A stretch of DNA of 41,931 nt from UBA2272 sp034368805 (GTDB lineage Bacteria; Actinomycetota; Coriobacteriia; Anaerosomatales; Anaerosomataceae), in the NCBI GenBank assembly GCA_034368805.1, contig JAXMLJ010000017.1:1-41931 (forward strand), written 5' to 3'. The notes beneath the pieces were generated by a model that was not told the DNA's origin, made no database searches, and saw nothing but the letters and a program-made list of their open reading frames with translations. Of the stretch, positions 32,617-40,937 are shown piece by piece. Made by a program: the position numbers and the translations under genes. Every line of letters begins with the position of its first letter. The first letter of the stretch is position 1.

Positions 32617-33684
32617 TCAGTCACACTCACCGGCGTCGGTGCCCGGCACCATCTCGAGGATCACCTTGCCGCTCTCGCCCGCGATCATCGCCGCAAACCC
32701 AGCCTCGTACTCCTCGAAAAGCAGCTCGTGCGTGATGACCGGCGAGATGTCCAGGCCGCTCTGGAGCATGGTCTGCATCTTGTACCAGGTCTCCCAGATC
32801 TCGCGGCCGTAGATACCCTTGATGGTCAGGCCGCGGAAGACCACCTCGTCCCAATCGATCTTCACCGGTCCCGGCGCGATGCCGAGGAGTGCGATCCTGC
32901 CGCCGTGGTACATGCTCTCGAGCATCGTCTCGAACGCCTCGCCGTTGCCGCTCATCTCGAGGCCCACGTCGAAGCCCACCATCCCCAACTCGGCCATCGC
33001 ATCGGCGATCGACTCCCGCGTCACATTCACCGTGCGCGTCGCCCCCATGCGCGTGGCGAGCGCGAGACGGTAGTCGTTGACGTCGCTGATGACGACGTTT
33101 CGCGCACCCACGTGCTTCGCGATCGCCACCGAGATGATGCCGATCGGGCCGGCGCCGGTGATGAGCACGTCCTCGCCGACGAGATCGAAGCTCAGGGTGG
33201 CGTGTGTCGCATTGCCGTAGGGGTCGAAGATGGCGGCGATCCGCGACGGGATGCAGTCGGCGACATGCCAGGCGTTGGATGCCGGGATCGCAAGATACTC
33301 GGCGAAACAGCCGTCGCGGTTGACGCCGACGCCGATGGTGTTCGTGCACAGGTGCCGCCTACCGGCCCGGCACGAGCGGCACACGCCACACACGATGTGC
33401 CCCTCGCCCGAGACGCGCTCGCCCACGGTGAAGCCACTCACGCCCTCGCCGACCTCGGCGATGTGGCCCACGAACTCGTGCCCGAGGATCTGCGGCGGCC
33501 GGATGGTGTGTTGCGCCCAGAGGTCCCACTCGTAGATGTGCACGTCGGTGCCGCAGATGGCGACCTTCTCGATGCGGATGAGCAGCTCCCCCGGGCCGAT
33601 GCGCGGGACCGGCACCTCCACGAGTGACACGCCCGGCCCCGGCGCGGCCTTCACGACGGCCCTCATGGTCGGCGGGCGCGTCAC
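32617..33684 (-). CDS. tdh: L-threonine 3-dehydrogenase
   Basis: 355 residues, zinc medium-chain dehydrogenase. Catalytic zinc ligands in AICGTDVHIYEW (Cys 44) and LGHEF (69-70), structural Cys cluster at about 99, 102, 105 and 113, NAD-site GAGPIG. Tdh oxidises threonine to 2-amino-3-ketobutyrate for Kbl. Start GTG 33684 overlaps the preceding stop by GTGA and has GGAGGG 7 nt upstream; ATG 33666 lacks an SD. Translationally coupled to the DUF2510 gene upstream. Confidence 0.95.
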   Translation of the reverse strand: MTRPPTMRAVVKAAPGPGVSLVEVPVPRIGPGELLIRIEKVAICGTDVHIYEWDLWAQHTIRPPQILGHEFVGHIAEVGEGVSGFTVGERVSGEGHIVCGVCRSCRAGRRHLCTNTIGVGVNRDGCFAEYLAIPASNAWHVADCIPSRIAAIFDPYGNATHATLSFDLVGEDVLITGAGPIGIISVAIAKHVGARNVVISDVNDYRLALATRMGATRTVNVTRESIADAMAELGMVGFDVGLEMSGNGEAFETMLESMYHGGRIALLGIAPGPVKIDWDEVVFRGLTIKGIYGREIWETWYKMQTMLQSGLDISPVITHELLFEEYEAGFAAMIAGESGKVILEMVPGTDAGECD

Positions 33685-34199
33685 GAGACGCCCTCCGGGT
33701 CGGTCGCAGCGGCACCGCCGTCGGCGACGTCAGCGGTCCACTTCGCTCCGTCCCAGTACCGCATCTCGTGCCTCCCGGTCGGGTCCGGATACCATGCGGC
33801 AGCGGCCGTGCCTGCCGCACCCGTCGTCGCCACGGTGTCCGTGGCGCCGGAGGCGGCCGTCGTCCCGCCGAGTCGGCTCTCCAGTTCGCGGATGCGGGGC
33901 TTCAGCGCCGCTTTGACCGCGAAGCCGAAAGCGCCCTGGGTGGGATCGAGCTCACCGCCATAGACTCCCGGGATCAGCGAGACTCCGGCGGTCCACGACT
34001 CGATGCGCACGGTGCCGTCGTCGGACACCTCGCACTTGATGAACTGCGGATTGGCGAGCGCCCCCACCCCTTTGCGCCAGACCATCTCGCCGCGCTCCTC
34101 CATATACTTGAATCCCTCGCCCTGCAGATACTGAGTTGCGGTCTGTCGCGCCTGCTCCGGCCCGAGCGGCGTCTTGAAGGTGTTTCCGTAGCGTGACAT
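33681..34199 (-). CDS. DUF2510 domain protein
   Basis: 172 residues, no signal peptide. The C-terminal part (AAAWYPDPTGRHEMRYWDGAKWTADV) is a DUF2510 domain, a short beta motif common in actinobacterial proteins. The N-terminal ~110 residues (FKTPLGPEQARQTATQYLQGEGFKY...) are unrecognised, then an Ala/Thr/Gly linker. Start ATG 34199 follows GGGGGAT by about 4 nt. Coupled to tdh by GTGA, but a role in threonine catabolism is not evident. Confidence 0.8.
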   Translation of the reverse strand: MSRYGNTFKTPLGPEQARQTATQYLQGEGFKYMEERGEMVWRKGVGALANPQFIKCEVSDDGTVRIESWTAGVSLIPGVYGGELDPTQGAFGFAVKAALKPRIRELESRLGGTTAASGATDTVATTGAAGTAAAAWYPDPTGRHEMRYWDGAKWTADVADGGAAATDPEGVS

Positions 34200-34255
34200 C
34201 GTATCCCCCGATCGATGCGCGGCGGACATCCGCCGCTTCGTGACTACACCCCGGA

Positions 34256-34516
34256 TTGTTCCCGAAGGGGGCGGCGGCTGGCACCGACCAGGGCGCGCGC
34301 ACGCTCAAGCGGCACCCGGAGCACATCCTCGAGGTCAACGCCGAGCTCGAGAAGATGGGCGTCAAGGTGCTCCACCAGTATGCGGCGCCTCGCTCGAACT
34401 CGACTCGCGTGGATCGATCCGTAGTCGAGACACTCGCGGCCATGCCCGCCGAGGAGCTCATCGGCACGCTGAAGTGGCGAAGCAGACGTAGGCCGGTCGG
34501 CTCGTCGGCCCGATAG
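34256..34516 (+). pseudogene. GYD domain protein remnant
   Basis: The frame TDQGARTLKRHPEHILEVNAELEKMGVKVLHQYA matches the start of GYD domain proteins; the middle ~20 residues expected (the GYDFVNI-type segment) are missing; then SLELDSRGSIR appears in another frame and VETLAAMPAEELIGTLK in the first. The expected N-terminal strand is also absent. Reads as an internal deletion plus frameshift. Lies divergent from the DUF2510 gene. Confidence 0.6.
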
Positions 34517-34550
34517 CCACCCCGCTGTCGCCGCGAACGTGGCTCCCGTG

Positions 34551-34556
34551 TATAAT
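34551..34556 (+). promoter_or_regulatory. -10 box of tRNA-Ser(GCU)
   Basis: Perfect TATAAT preceded by TG, 21 nt ahead of the tRNA. Confidence 0.5.
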
Positions 34557-34577
34557 CGCTTCCGCGTCACTCCACGC

Positions 34578-34671
34578 GGAGAGTTGGCCGAGTCGGCTGA
34601 AGGCGCTCGCCTGCTAAGCGAGTAAGGGGTTAATTACTCCTTCGAGGGTTCGAATCCCTCACTCTCCGCCA
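34578..34671 (+). tRNA. tRNA-Ser(GCU)
   Basis: A 94-nt tRNA with encoded CCA. Acceptor stem GGAGAGT pairs with ACTCTCC, anticodon loop CTGCTAA gives GCT, long variable arm, T loop TTCGAAT. Reads AGC/AGU. Confidence 0.97.
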
Positions 34672-34723
34672 TTTGACATCTCGCGTGTGAGAGGGCAGGA
34701 TACGAAAGCCCCGCGCGCGCAAT

Positions 34724-34800
34724 GCGCCCTTAGCTCAGCCGGATAGAGCGTCTGACTACGAATCAGAAGGTCGCAGGTTCGAATCCTGCAGGGCGCGCCA
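34724..34800 (+). tRNA. tRNA-Arg(ACG)
   Basis: A 77-nt tRNA with encoded CCA. Acceptor stem GCGCCCT pairs with AGGGCGC, anticodon loop CTACGAA gives ACG, T loop TTCGAAT. Substrate for TadA, encoded at 26280-26747. 52 bp after tRNA-Ser(GCU), probably cotranscribed. Confidence 0.97.
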
Positions 34801-34815
34801 CACGGAAAATCAGAG

Positions 34816-34847
34816 GACCTCGCCGGGAAACCGGCGGGGTCTTCTTG
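34816..34847 (+). terminator. Rho-independent terminator after tRNA-Arg
   Basis: 11-bp stem (34816-34826 with 34831-34841, one G-U pair), loop GAAA, followed by TTCTTGT. Confidence 0.8.
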
Positions 34848-34915
34848 TCGTCTGAGGGTATATGCACACCCGCATGACAGGTGCCGTCGCGCGCCATAAC
34901 ACGCAAGGAGGGGTC

Positions 34916-35635
34916 ATGGACCGACGCTTGATCGTCGTCGCCATCGTGGTCGCCGGACTGCTGGCGGCAACAGGCTGCACCACCAAGATCGTCACCTCTG
35001 AAGGCGCGGTGCCGCTCAACACCGTCACCTCGTCGGGCACGGGTACGTCGCTGGCGGCCCCGGACACGGCCGAGATGTACTTTGGCGTGACCGTCCTCGA
35101 GCCCGAGGCCAAGGCCGCCCTCGACACGGCGGGCGAGTCGGCAGACGCGATCGTGTCCGCCATCAAGGACGCCGGCATCCCCGCCGACGACATCCAGACC
35201 GCCAACGTGAGCGTGTATCCCGAGTACTCGGGCAGCGAGGGCAAGGCACCGACGGTCACGGGTTACCGCGCAAACGTGCAGGTCCGCGTCAAGATCCGCG
35301 ACCTGGACAAGATCGGTGACGTGATCGGCGCGGCGAGTGGCGCCGGGGCGACCGACATCGGCGGGCCGAACTTCACCCTGGACGACCGGGACGGCGCCGA
35401 GGACACGGCGATCGACGATGCCATCGCCGATGCGCGCAGGCGTGCCGAGACCATGGCCAAGGCCGCCGGCAAGACGCTCGGCGAGATCATCAGCGTGAGC
35501 GAGGCCGGCGTGACCGTGCCGCCGATCTACTACGGCGGACTCGAGCGCGCCGCGGCGGCCGACTCCTCGATCGCGATCGAACCTGGCCAGCTCGACGTGA
35601 GCGCAAACGTGACCGTGGTCTTCGAACTCAAGTAA
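34916..35635 (+). CDS. SIMPL domain lipoprotein
   Basis: 239 residues. Signal peptide with lipobox LLAATGC, then a SIMPL (DUF541) domain, visible as VTSSGTGTSLAAPDTAEMYFGV, DIQTANVSVYPEY, GYRANVQVRVKIRDLDKIG and ARRRAETMAKAAGKTLGEI. SIMPL proteins are secreted or surface proteins of uncertain role, often tied to stress. Start ATG 34916 has AAGGAGGGG just upstream. It follows the tRNA terminator, so it must have its own promoter. A small LOG-like gene follows by 24 bp. Confidence 0.92.
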   Translation: MDRRLIVVAIVVAGLLAATGCTTKIVTSEGAVPLNTVTSSGTGTSLAAPDTAEMYFGVTVLEPEAKAALDTAGESADAIVSAIKDAGIPADDIQTANVSVYPEYSGSEGKAPTVTGYRANVQVRVKIRDLDKIGDVIGAASGAGATDIGGPNFTLDDRDGAEDTAIDDAIADARRRAETMAKAAGKTLGEIISVSEAGVTVPPIYYGGLERAAAADSSIAIEPGQLDVSANVTVVFELK

Positions 35636-35659
35636 CATGATGCCGAGGGGGTGACGTGC

Positions 35660-36148
35660 ATGCGCACCGTCATCGGCGTGATGGGATCAGGGCGGCCCCT
35701 CAATGGGGCCGCCTTCTCGTTGGCACACAGGCTCGGGATGATGATCGCCGGGCGCGGCTGGGTGTTGCTCACCGGTGGCCGAGCCACCGGCGTGATGGAC
35801 GCGGCTTCTCGCGGTGCGCGCGAAGTGGGCGGGCTGGTCATCGGGGTGCTGCCGGCTGCCGACGGCTCGGAGGCAAGCGAGCACCTGGACGTGGCGATCC
35901 GCACCGGGATGGGAGACGCCCGCAACGTCATCAACGTCCTTTCGAGCGACGTGGTAATCGCGCTGCCGGGCGGCGCCGGCACGCTTTCCGAGGTGGCGTT
36001 GGCGCTCACCGCAGGCAAGACGGTCATCGTACTCGGCTGGGATCCGGGACCCGCGATGCGCGCAACGGGAAGCGGACGGCTGCTTGACGCCGCAACGCCC
36101 GACGAAGCGATCGCACTTCTCGAGTGGGAGCTCGGAATCGGCACCTGA
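35660..36148 (+). CDS. TIGR00725/LOG-like family protein
   Basis: 162 residues. GVMGSG near the start, LTGGRATGVMDAASRGA, and LPGGAGTLSEVALAL match the Rossmann-like TIGR00725 family, related to LOG/lysine decarboxylase-like nucleotide-binding proteins. The PGGxGT motif binds phosphate. Exact activity unknown; LOG enzymes release cytokinin-like bases from nucleotides. Start ATG 35660 with GAGGGGG 8 nt upstream; GTG 35651 is too near the SD. Codirectional with the SIMPL gene, likely an operon. Confidence 0.88.
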   Translation: MRTVIGVMGSGRPLNGAAFSLAHRLGMMIAGRGWVLLTGGRATGVMDAASRGAREVGGLVIGVLPAADGSEASEHLDVAIRTGMGDARNVINVLSSDVVIALPGGAGTLSEVALALTAGKTVIVLGWDPGPAMRATGSGRLLDAATPDEAIALLEWELGIGT

Positions 36149-36208
36149 GCGGCGCACGCGAAGGCCCGCGGAGTCGCGCGTTCGGCATGGTACGGTATGT
36201 GCGGCCGA

Positions 36209-37930
36209 ATGAAGCGAGACCACGAGACGATGGACGAGTACGGCTACCGGAGATCGGACCGTCACCGCGCGAAGAAGACCAGGCGCGCGCGTCCGCCTGT
36301 CGTCGAACCCGGTCGCGTGGCGAGCCGGGGCTCCGGAGGCGCATCAGGCGGCACGCCCCGGCCGCAGTATGTGGCGGGCAAGGCGCACGGGCGCAGGCCC
36401 GCACGCGGTCAGAGGCGCACCGGCGGCCGTGCACGAGCGCTCGCGATCCTCGTCGTCGTGATGCTCGCGGCGGCAGGCATCGCGGTCTTCGTGCTCACGC
36501 GGCCCGCCTCGGCGCTCATCACGGTCACGCCCGCCGACGCGATGATCCTCTTCGACGGCTCGGTGGTCGGTACCGGCACGCTCGAGGTCGAGGATCTGGA
36601 GCCCGGCACGTACACGGTCGTCTGCGAGCGCGCCGGGTTCGAGCCTGTCACCGTGGTCGCCGAGCTCAAGCGCGGCCGCACCACCAAGCTCGGCTACACG
36701 CTCGCGGCGCTGCCGCAAACCGTCTCGGTCATCACCCATCCCGAGGGCGCAGCGTGCACGATGACCCGTGCCGACGGCCAGGTGCTCTCGGGCACCACGC
36801 CCTTTGAGCAGCAGGTGGCGGCCGGCCCGGTCACACTCGCGATCACGATGAGCGGCTTCAACACGTTTGCGCGCGAGCTGTTCCTGGACTCCCCGCTCGC
36901 ACTCGAGTACTACCTCGATCCCGAGGGCCAGATCCTTCACGGCCTCGGCACCATCACCACACTCGGCGCGCCCAAGGGCGTCTCGGTCACCCACGACGGG
37001 AGCGAGGCGTGGACGAGCATCTTGAACGGTCCGCCGTCCATCCAGATCTTCAGCCCCCGCACCGGCGAGCTGCTCGGTGGCGTGGACATCGGCGAGCACG
37101 GCGCGGTGGAAGTCATCTTCAACAAGGCCGGGACGCTCGCGTACACCTCGCAGATGGAGACCGCCAAGTGCTTTGAGATCGACGTTGCCACGCGCAAAGT
37201 CGTCTGCGAGTTCGACACGAGAAGCGCGTGGACCAAGTGGGTCGAGCTCTCGCCCGATGAGGGTACGCTCTACGCCAGCAACTGGTCCGGCGACGACGTC
37301 TCGATCATCGACCTTGCCACCGGAGAGCTCGCCTCGCGCGTCCGCGTCTCCAACACGCCACGCGGCATGTACGCCACGGATGACGGAAAGTCCCTCTACG
37401 TCGCCGGCTTCGACAGCGGACACCTCGAGCGGATCGACCTGGCCACCGGCGCCGTCACCGCACTGTTCACCGGGGGTGGCGCACTCCGGCATATCGTGGC
37501 CGACGAGGCGACCGGCCGACTGTTCATCTCGGATATGGCCGACGATCTCATCTGGGTACACGACATGGTCGCCGGCACCACCACGAAATTCGTGGACACC
37601 GACGAGAAGCCCAACACGATCGACCTCACGCCCGACGGCAAGATGCTCTTTGTGAGCTGCCGGGGTGAGAACAACCCCAAGTCGTACTACATCCCGGGGC
37701 CCGAGTGGGGCTCGATCCTCGTGTTCGATACCGCGAGCGGCCGCCCGCTCGACGCGTTGATCGCAGGCAACCAGCCGACCGCACTCGATGTCTCCGATGA
37801 CGGCACGCTGCTCATCTTCAGCGACTTCCTCGACAACCGCCTGCGCGTCTACGAGATCCCGCCGTACGAGGAGTTCGCGGCGGGAGGCGGCGGGCGCTTC
37901 GAGGCGCACAAGGCCGAGATCAGGAAGTAG
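36209..37930 (+). CDS. PEGA domain and YVTN-type beta-propeller membrane protein
   Basis: 573 residues. A basic N-terminal region (about 1-72) with many Arg/Lys, one helix (about 73-95), two PEGA-like beta domains (about 98-230; GTGTLEVEDLEPGTYTVVCERAGF and its repeat), then a propeller of YVTN/NHL-like repeats (about 235-570: LYASNWSGDDVSIIDLATGE, LYVAGFDSGHLERIDLATG, LFISDMADDLIWVHDM and so on). Probably a single-pass protein with the propeller outside. Function unknown; PEGA proteins are usually S-layer-like or envelope-linked. Start uncertain: ATG 36209 is preferred but ATG 36197 and 36230 are in frame and none has a clear SD. Confidence 0.82.
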   Translation: MKRDHETMDEYGYRRSDRHRAKKTRRARPPVVEPGRVASRGSGGASGGTPRPQYVAGKAHGRRPARGQRRTGGRARALAILVVVMLAAAGIAVFVLTRPASALITVTPADAMILFDGSVVGTGTLEVEDLEPGTYTVVCERAGFEPVTVVAELKRGRTTKLGYTLAALPQTVSVITHPEGAACTMTRADGQVLSGTTPFEQQVAAGPVTLAITMSGFNTFARELFLDSPLALEYYLDPEGQILHGLGTITTLGAPKGVSVTHDGSEAWTSILNGPPSIQIFSPRTGELLGGVDIGEHGAVEVIFNKAGTLAYTSQMETAKCFEIDVATRKVVCEFDTRSAWTKWVELSPDEGTLYASNWSGDDVSIIDLATGELASRVRVSNTPRGMYATDDGKSLYVAGFDSGHLERIDLATGAVTALFTGGGALRHIVADEATGRLFISDMADDLIWVHDMVAGTTTKFVDTDEKPNTIDLTPDGKMLFVSCRGENNPKSYYIPGPEWGSILVFDTASGRPLDALIAGNQPTALDVSDDGTLLIFSDFLDNRLRVYEIPPYEEFAAGGGGRFEAHKAEIRK

Positions 37931-37943
37931 GCGGCCCCACCTG

Positions 37944-37972
37944 TTGTCTGCAGGCTCTAAGGCGAGTATAGT
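37944..37972 (+). promoter_or_regulatory. Promoter of the small Cys protein
   Basis: -35 TTGTCT (37944-37949), 17-bp spacer, -10 TATAGT (37967-37972), 37 nt ahead of the TTG start. Confidence 0.6.
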
Positions 37973-38009
37973 TCGTGATGGCATTAACGATTTAGGCACG
38001 GGGGGACTC

Positions 38010-38234
38010 TTGGCTGTTCATGCATGCCGTCACCTGGGGACATGTGTCCTTGCTGCAGACAAGACCGGCTTCTCGCCGGAGTTCGCCCGCAGGTTGCGCA
38101 CGTCATGGTGCCGTGGGTCCTACAAGGACTGCGCACGATACATCGCAGCCTCGAAGCTGGGGGCACAGCGCGTGCCGATCGACCTGTTCCCTGCTGAGCG
38201 GGAGCGCGTCGCGCACCTGTTCAGCGGTCTGTAG
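38010..38234 (+). CDS. Small four-cysteine protein
   Basis: 74 residues from TTG 38010, preceded by GGGGGG and by a good promoter. Cys at 6, 12, 34 and 41 make a CX5C...CX6C pattern, followed by ARYIAASKLGAQRVPIDLFP. The C..C / C.G.Y..CARY arrangement recurs in small proteins near regulators, as I recall, but it is not a named family here; it may bind zinc or an Fe-S cluster. Soluble, no signal. Sits between the propeller gene and the Zwf-Gnd fusion (convergent). Confidence 0.65.
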   Translation: MAVHACRHLGTCVLAADKTGFSPEFARRLRTSWCRGSYKDCARYIAASKLGAQRVPIDLFPAERERVAHLFSGL

Positions 38235-38253
38235 GGCGGGGTCTTCTTCACTT

Positions 38254-38284
38254 GGAGGGCGGGGCCCGGACAACTCCGCCCTCC
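38254..38284. terminator. Terminator-like hairpin between convergent genes
   Basis: A perfect 9-bp GC-rich stem, GGAGGGCGG and CCGCCCTCC, with a 13-nt loop between the small Cys gene and the zwf-gnd gene. No long T tract. Confidence 0.45.
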
Positions 38285-38312
38285 ACATACCCACGACCCG
38301 GCGACTCGAACG

Positions 38313-40664
38313 CTACAGCGCATGCCCCCCGAATCGGTTGCGCATCGCCTGCAGCAGCTGCCCCGTGTAGCTCGGCGCATCCTCTGACTCGAGCCTGAAC
38401 GCAAGCGCGTCGCGGATGACGCGATGCTCGGCGCCGAGTGCCTCCGCGGTCTCGACGGTCCACGCGCCCTCGCCGGTGTGGCCGACGGAACCGGAGACAC
38501 CCTCAAGCGATTCGCCAAACACCTCGAGACCCTCGGCAAGCCAGCCGACCAGCCGTGACTCGATCACGCTGCCGCGGTTGTAGATCTCGGCTGCGCGCGC
38601 CAGATCGATGCCGAACTCCGAAGCGCGTAGCACGGTGAAGCCCTCGGCGATGGCCTGCATCATGCCGTACTCGATGCCGTTGTGGACCATCTTCACGAAG
38701 TGTCCGGCGCCGTGTCCGTCGAAAAACGCGAACCCGCCCGGGACGGTGATGTCCTGCCACAGGCGCGTCAGACGCTCGAAGTCATCGCGCTGCCCGCCGA
38801 TCATGAGGCACGCGCCATGCCGCGCGCCGCCGGGCCCCCCGGAGGTGCCCGCGTCCAGGAAGTGCAGACCGGCCGAGGCAAGCCGCGGTGCGCGCTCGAA
38901 CGTGTCTCGCCACAGCGAGTTACCGCCGTCGATGACGATATCGCCGGGCTCGAGCACCTCGGCAAGACCGCCCTCACCGAACAGCATGGCGTCGGTCGCC
39001 GCACCCGCGGGCACCATCAGCCACACCACCCGCGGCGGCGCGAGCGCCCCGGCCACCTCGGCAAGCGTCCGCACGACCTCGAGCCCCTCGGCTTCCATCG
39101 CCTCGGCCACTGAAGTCGTGCGGTTGTAGCCCACCACACGCCAGCTGTGATCGAGCAGGTTGCGCGCGAGCGCGGCGCCCATCTTGCCGAGTCCGACGAT
39201 CGCGATCTCGGGGCGAGCCGCGTCGGCCGCGCGCGACGCGATCGTCGCGGCAGCGGCCTCGGTGACCTCCGCCGAGTCGGCTCTGTAGCGCTCGAGCGGT
39301 ACCGCTCCGTCGGCCCATGCGCTGCATATCGGATCGATGAACCGCCACATCGCGGCGACCTCACCGGTGGAGACGAAGAGCGTCTGGTCGCCGTCGATCG
39401 CGTCGAGCAGGAGCTTGGCGTACTCCTCGACGTACTGCAGCTTCTCGGTGTGCTCGTACAGGAAGAACGTGAACTCGCGCGGCTCGAGGCCAGCATCAAA
39501 GCCGGGACGCTTGGCCCAGAAGTGTATCTTGATCGTCTCCTCGGGCTCGAGGCTGAAGGTCACCACGTTCTCAAACGAGCCCTCAGCGCCGCACAGGCAC
39601 GGCTCGGCACGCTTGAACCGCACCGCGATCTCCTTGCGCGCGGGGCCCATCCGCTTGCCCGACTCCATCATCACCGGCACGCCACCCCAGCGTTTGCCGG
39701 CCAGCGTGGTCTCGAGCCGGAAGAACGTCTCGGTGCCCGAGTCGGACGCTACGCCGTCGATCTGGCAGTAGCCGTCGTACTGCGCCCTGAACGTGCGCGC
39801 CTCCACCTCGGCCGGTGTCAGCGGAGCGAGCGCCTCGATGAGCGCCAACCGGGCGGCCCGGATCGCCTCGGCCGAGATGTCGGCCGGCTGTTCCATCGTC
39901 ACGAGCGCGAGCATCTGTAGCAGGTGGTTCTGGCCCACGTCACGGAGCGCACCAACGCCGTCGTAGAAGGCGCCGCGCTTCTCCACGCCGATCGACTCCC
40001 ACAGCCGGATGTCGATGCGCTCGACGTGCCGCGCGCTCCACGACGGTTCGAACAGCGCATTGGCAAAGCGGAACGACATGATGCCCTGCAACATCTCCTT
40101 GGCAAGGTAGTGGTCGATGCGGTAGATCTGCTCCTCGGCAAACAGCGAGCCGAGGAAGGCATCGAGCTCCTGGGCACTGGTGGCATCCGAGCCGAATGGC
40201 TTCTCGACGAGCACGCGGGTGAAGCCGGTCTCGTCGCTGCATCCGCGCGTGAGGCCGGATCCGGCGAGGTTCTCGAGGATCGTGCGGTACCGCTCGGGTG
40301 GTACCGCGAGGTAGAAGAGCTTGTTCGAGCACACGCCCCACTCGGCATCGCAGCGGCCGACCCTATCGGCGAGCGCACGGTATGCGTCCGCGTCGTCAAA
40401 CGTGCCATCGTGGTATCCGAACATCTCCAGGAACGCCTCGCGTGACGCACCGGGTTCTGGTTGGGGTCCCTGGTATGCGTCGAGGATGGCCGAGATATGC
40501 TCGCGAAGCCGTCCGTCGTCCCAACCGCGGCGGCCCCAGCCGACCACGCGAAAACGCTCGGGCAGACGCCCGTTCACGTACAGGTAGGCAAGCGACGGGA
40601 TGACCTTGCGGGTCATCAGGTCGCCAGTGGTGCCAAAGACGGTGAGTACGGTCGGTGTCTGCAC
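38313..40664 (-). CDS. zwf-gnd: Fused glucose-6-phosphate dehydrogenase / 6-phosphogluconate dehydrogenase
   Basis: 783 residues in one uninterrupted frame. Residues 1 to about 470 are G6PD: GTTGDL (11-16), EKPFG (154-158), RIDHYLAKE (182-190) and catalytic-His region DVGQNHLLQ (242-250). Residues about 486-783 are a short (about 300-residue) 6PGD: Rossmann GLGKMG (491-496), substrate motif GTSGG (606-610), and KMVHNGIEYG (658-667). The linker is about 15 residues. The two enzymes are the NADPH-forming first and the decarboxylating third step of the oxidative pentose phosphate pathway. The lactonase step between them is not in this gene. Start GTG 40664 with AAGGA 5 nt upstream. Divergent from an Rrf2 regulator. 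Cofactor of the 6PGD half is unknown; short-form relatives are often NAD-dependent. Confidence 0.95.
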   Translation of the reverse strand: MQTPTVLTVFGTTGDLMTRKVIPSLAYLYVNGRLPERFRVVGWGRRGWDDGRLREHISAILDAYQGPQPEPGASREAFLEMFGYHDGTFDDADAYRALADRVGRCDAEWGVCSNKLFYLAVPPERYRTILENLAGSGLTRGCSDETGFTRVLVEKPFGSDATSAQELDAFLGSLFAEEQIYRIDHYLAKEMLQGIMSFRFANALFEPSWSARHVERIDIRLWESIGVEKRGAFYDGVGALRDVGQNHLLQMLALVTMEQPADISAEAIRAARLALIEALAPLTPAEVEARTFRAQYDGYCQIDGVASDSGTETFFRLETTLAGKRWGGVPVMMESGKRMGPARKEIAVRFKRAEPCLCGAEGSFENVVTFSLEPEETIKIHFWAKRPGFDAGLEPREFTFFLYEHTEKLQYVEEYAKLLLDAIDGDQTLFVSTGEVAAMWRFIDPICSAWADGAVPLERYRADSAEVTEAAAATIASRAADAARPEIAIVGLGKMGAALARNLLDHSWRVVGYNRTTSVAEAMEAEGLEVVRTLAEVAGALAPPRVVWLMVPAGAATDAMLFGEGGLAEVLEPGDIVIDGGNSLWRDTFERAPRLASAGLHFLDAGTSGGPGGARHGACLMIGGQRDDFERLTRLWQDITVPGGFAFFDGHGAGHFVKMVHNGIEYGMMQAIAEGFTVLRASEFGIDLARAAEIYNRGSVIESRLVGWLAEGLEVFGESLEGVSGSVGHTGEGAWTVETAEALGAEHRVIRDALAFRLESEDAPSYTGQLLQAMRNRFGGHAL

Positions 40665-40937
40665 GAAGTTCCTTCCTCGGGCGTGCCGGTCAACTCCTAG
40701 TATGCCCCCTGCACCTGTCCCGACACCTCCCGGCCCCGCAACGTGCGGCGTGGACGATCGGCTGCCGTTGCGCTCTGCCTCCGCTTGATCGATACTCTGT
40801 GACGCCGCTCACACTGCCATACCCGCCGCCTGTCGGGAGCGCGCGCTGCGGAGCAGGGGACGTACGCTCGGCGCCGAATGACACGCGAAGCCTTAGCGGC
40901 CCGATGTACTGCACGATCGCACGATCCGGGGGATTCA

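Noticed and set aside
31350..32735. A 461-codon plus-strand open frame across kbl
   Set aside because: Antisense of kbl, whose family assignment is certain; no motif of its own.
34724..34800. tRNA-Arg as an integration site
   Set aside because: Its 3' end is followed directly by a terminator, and I see no second copy of its 3' end.
36344..37999. A 551-codon minus-strand open frame across the PEGA/propeller gene
   Set aside because: Antisense of a gene with clear repeats; composition (Arg, Asp, His, Gly) typical of antisense frames in GC-rich DNA.
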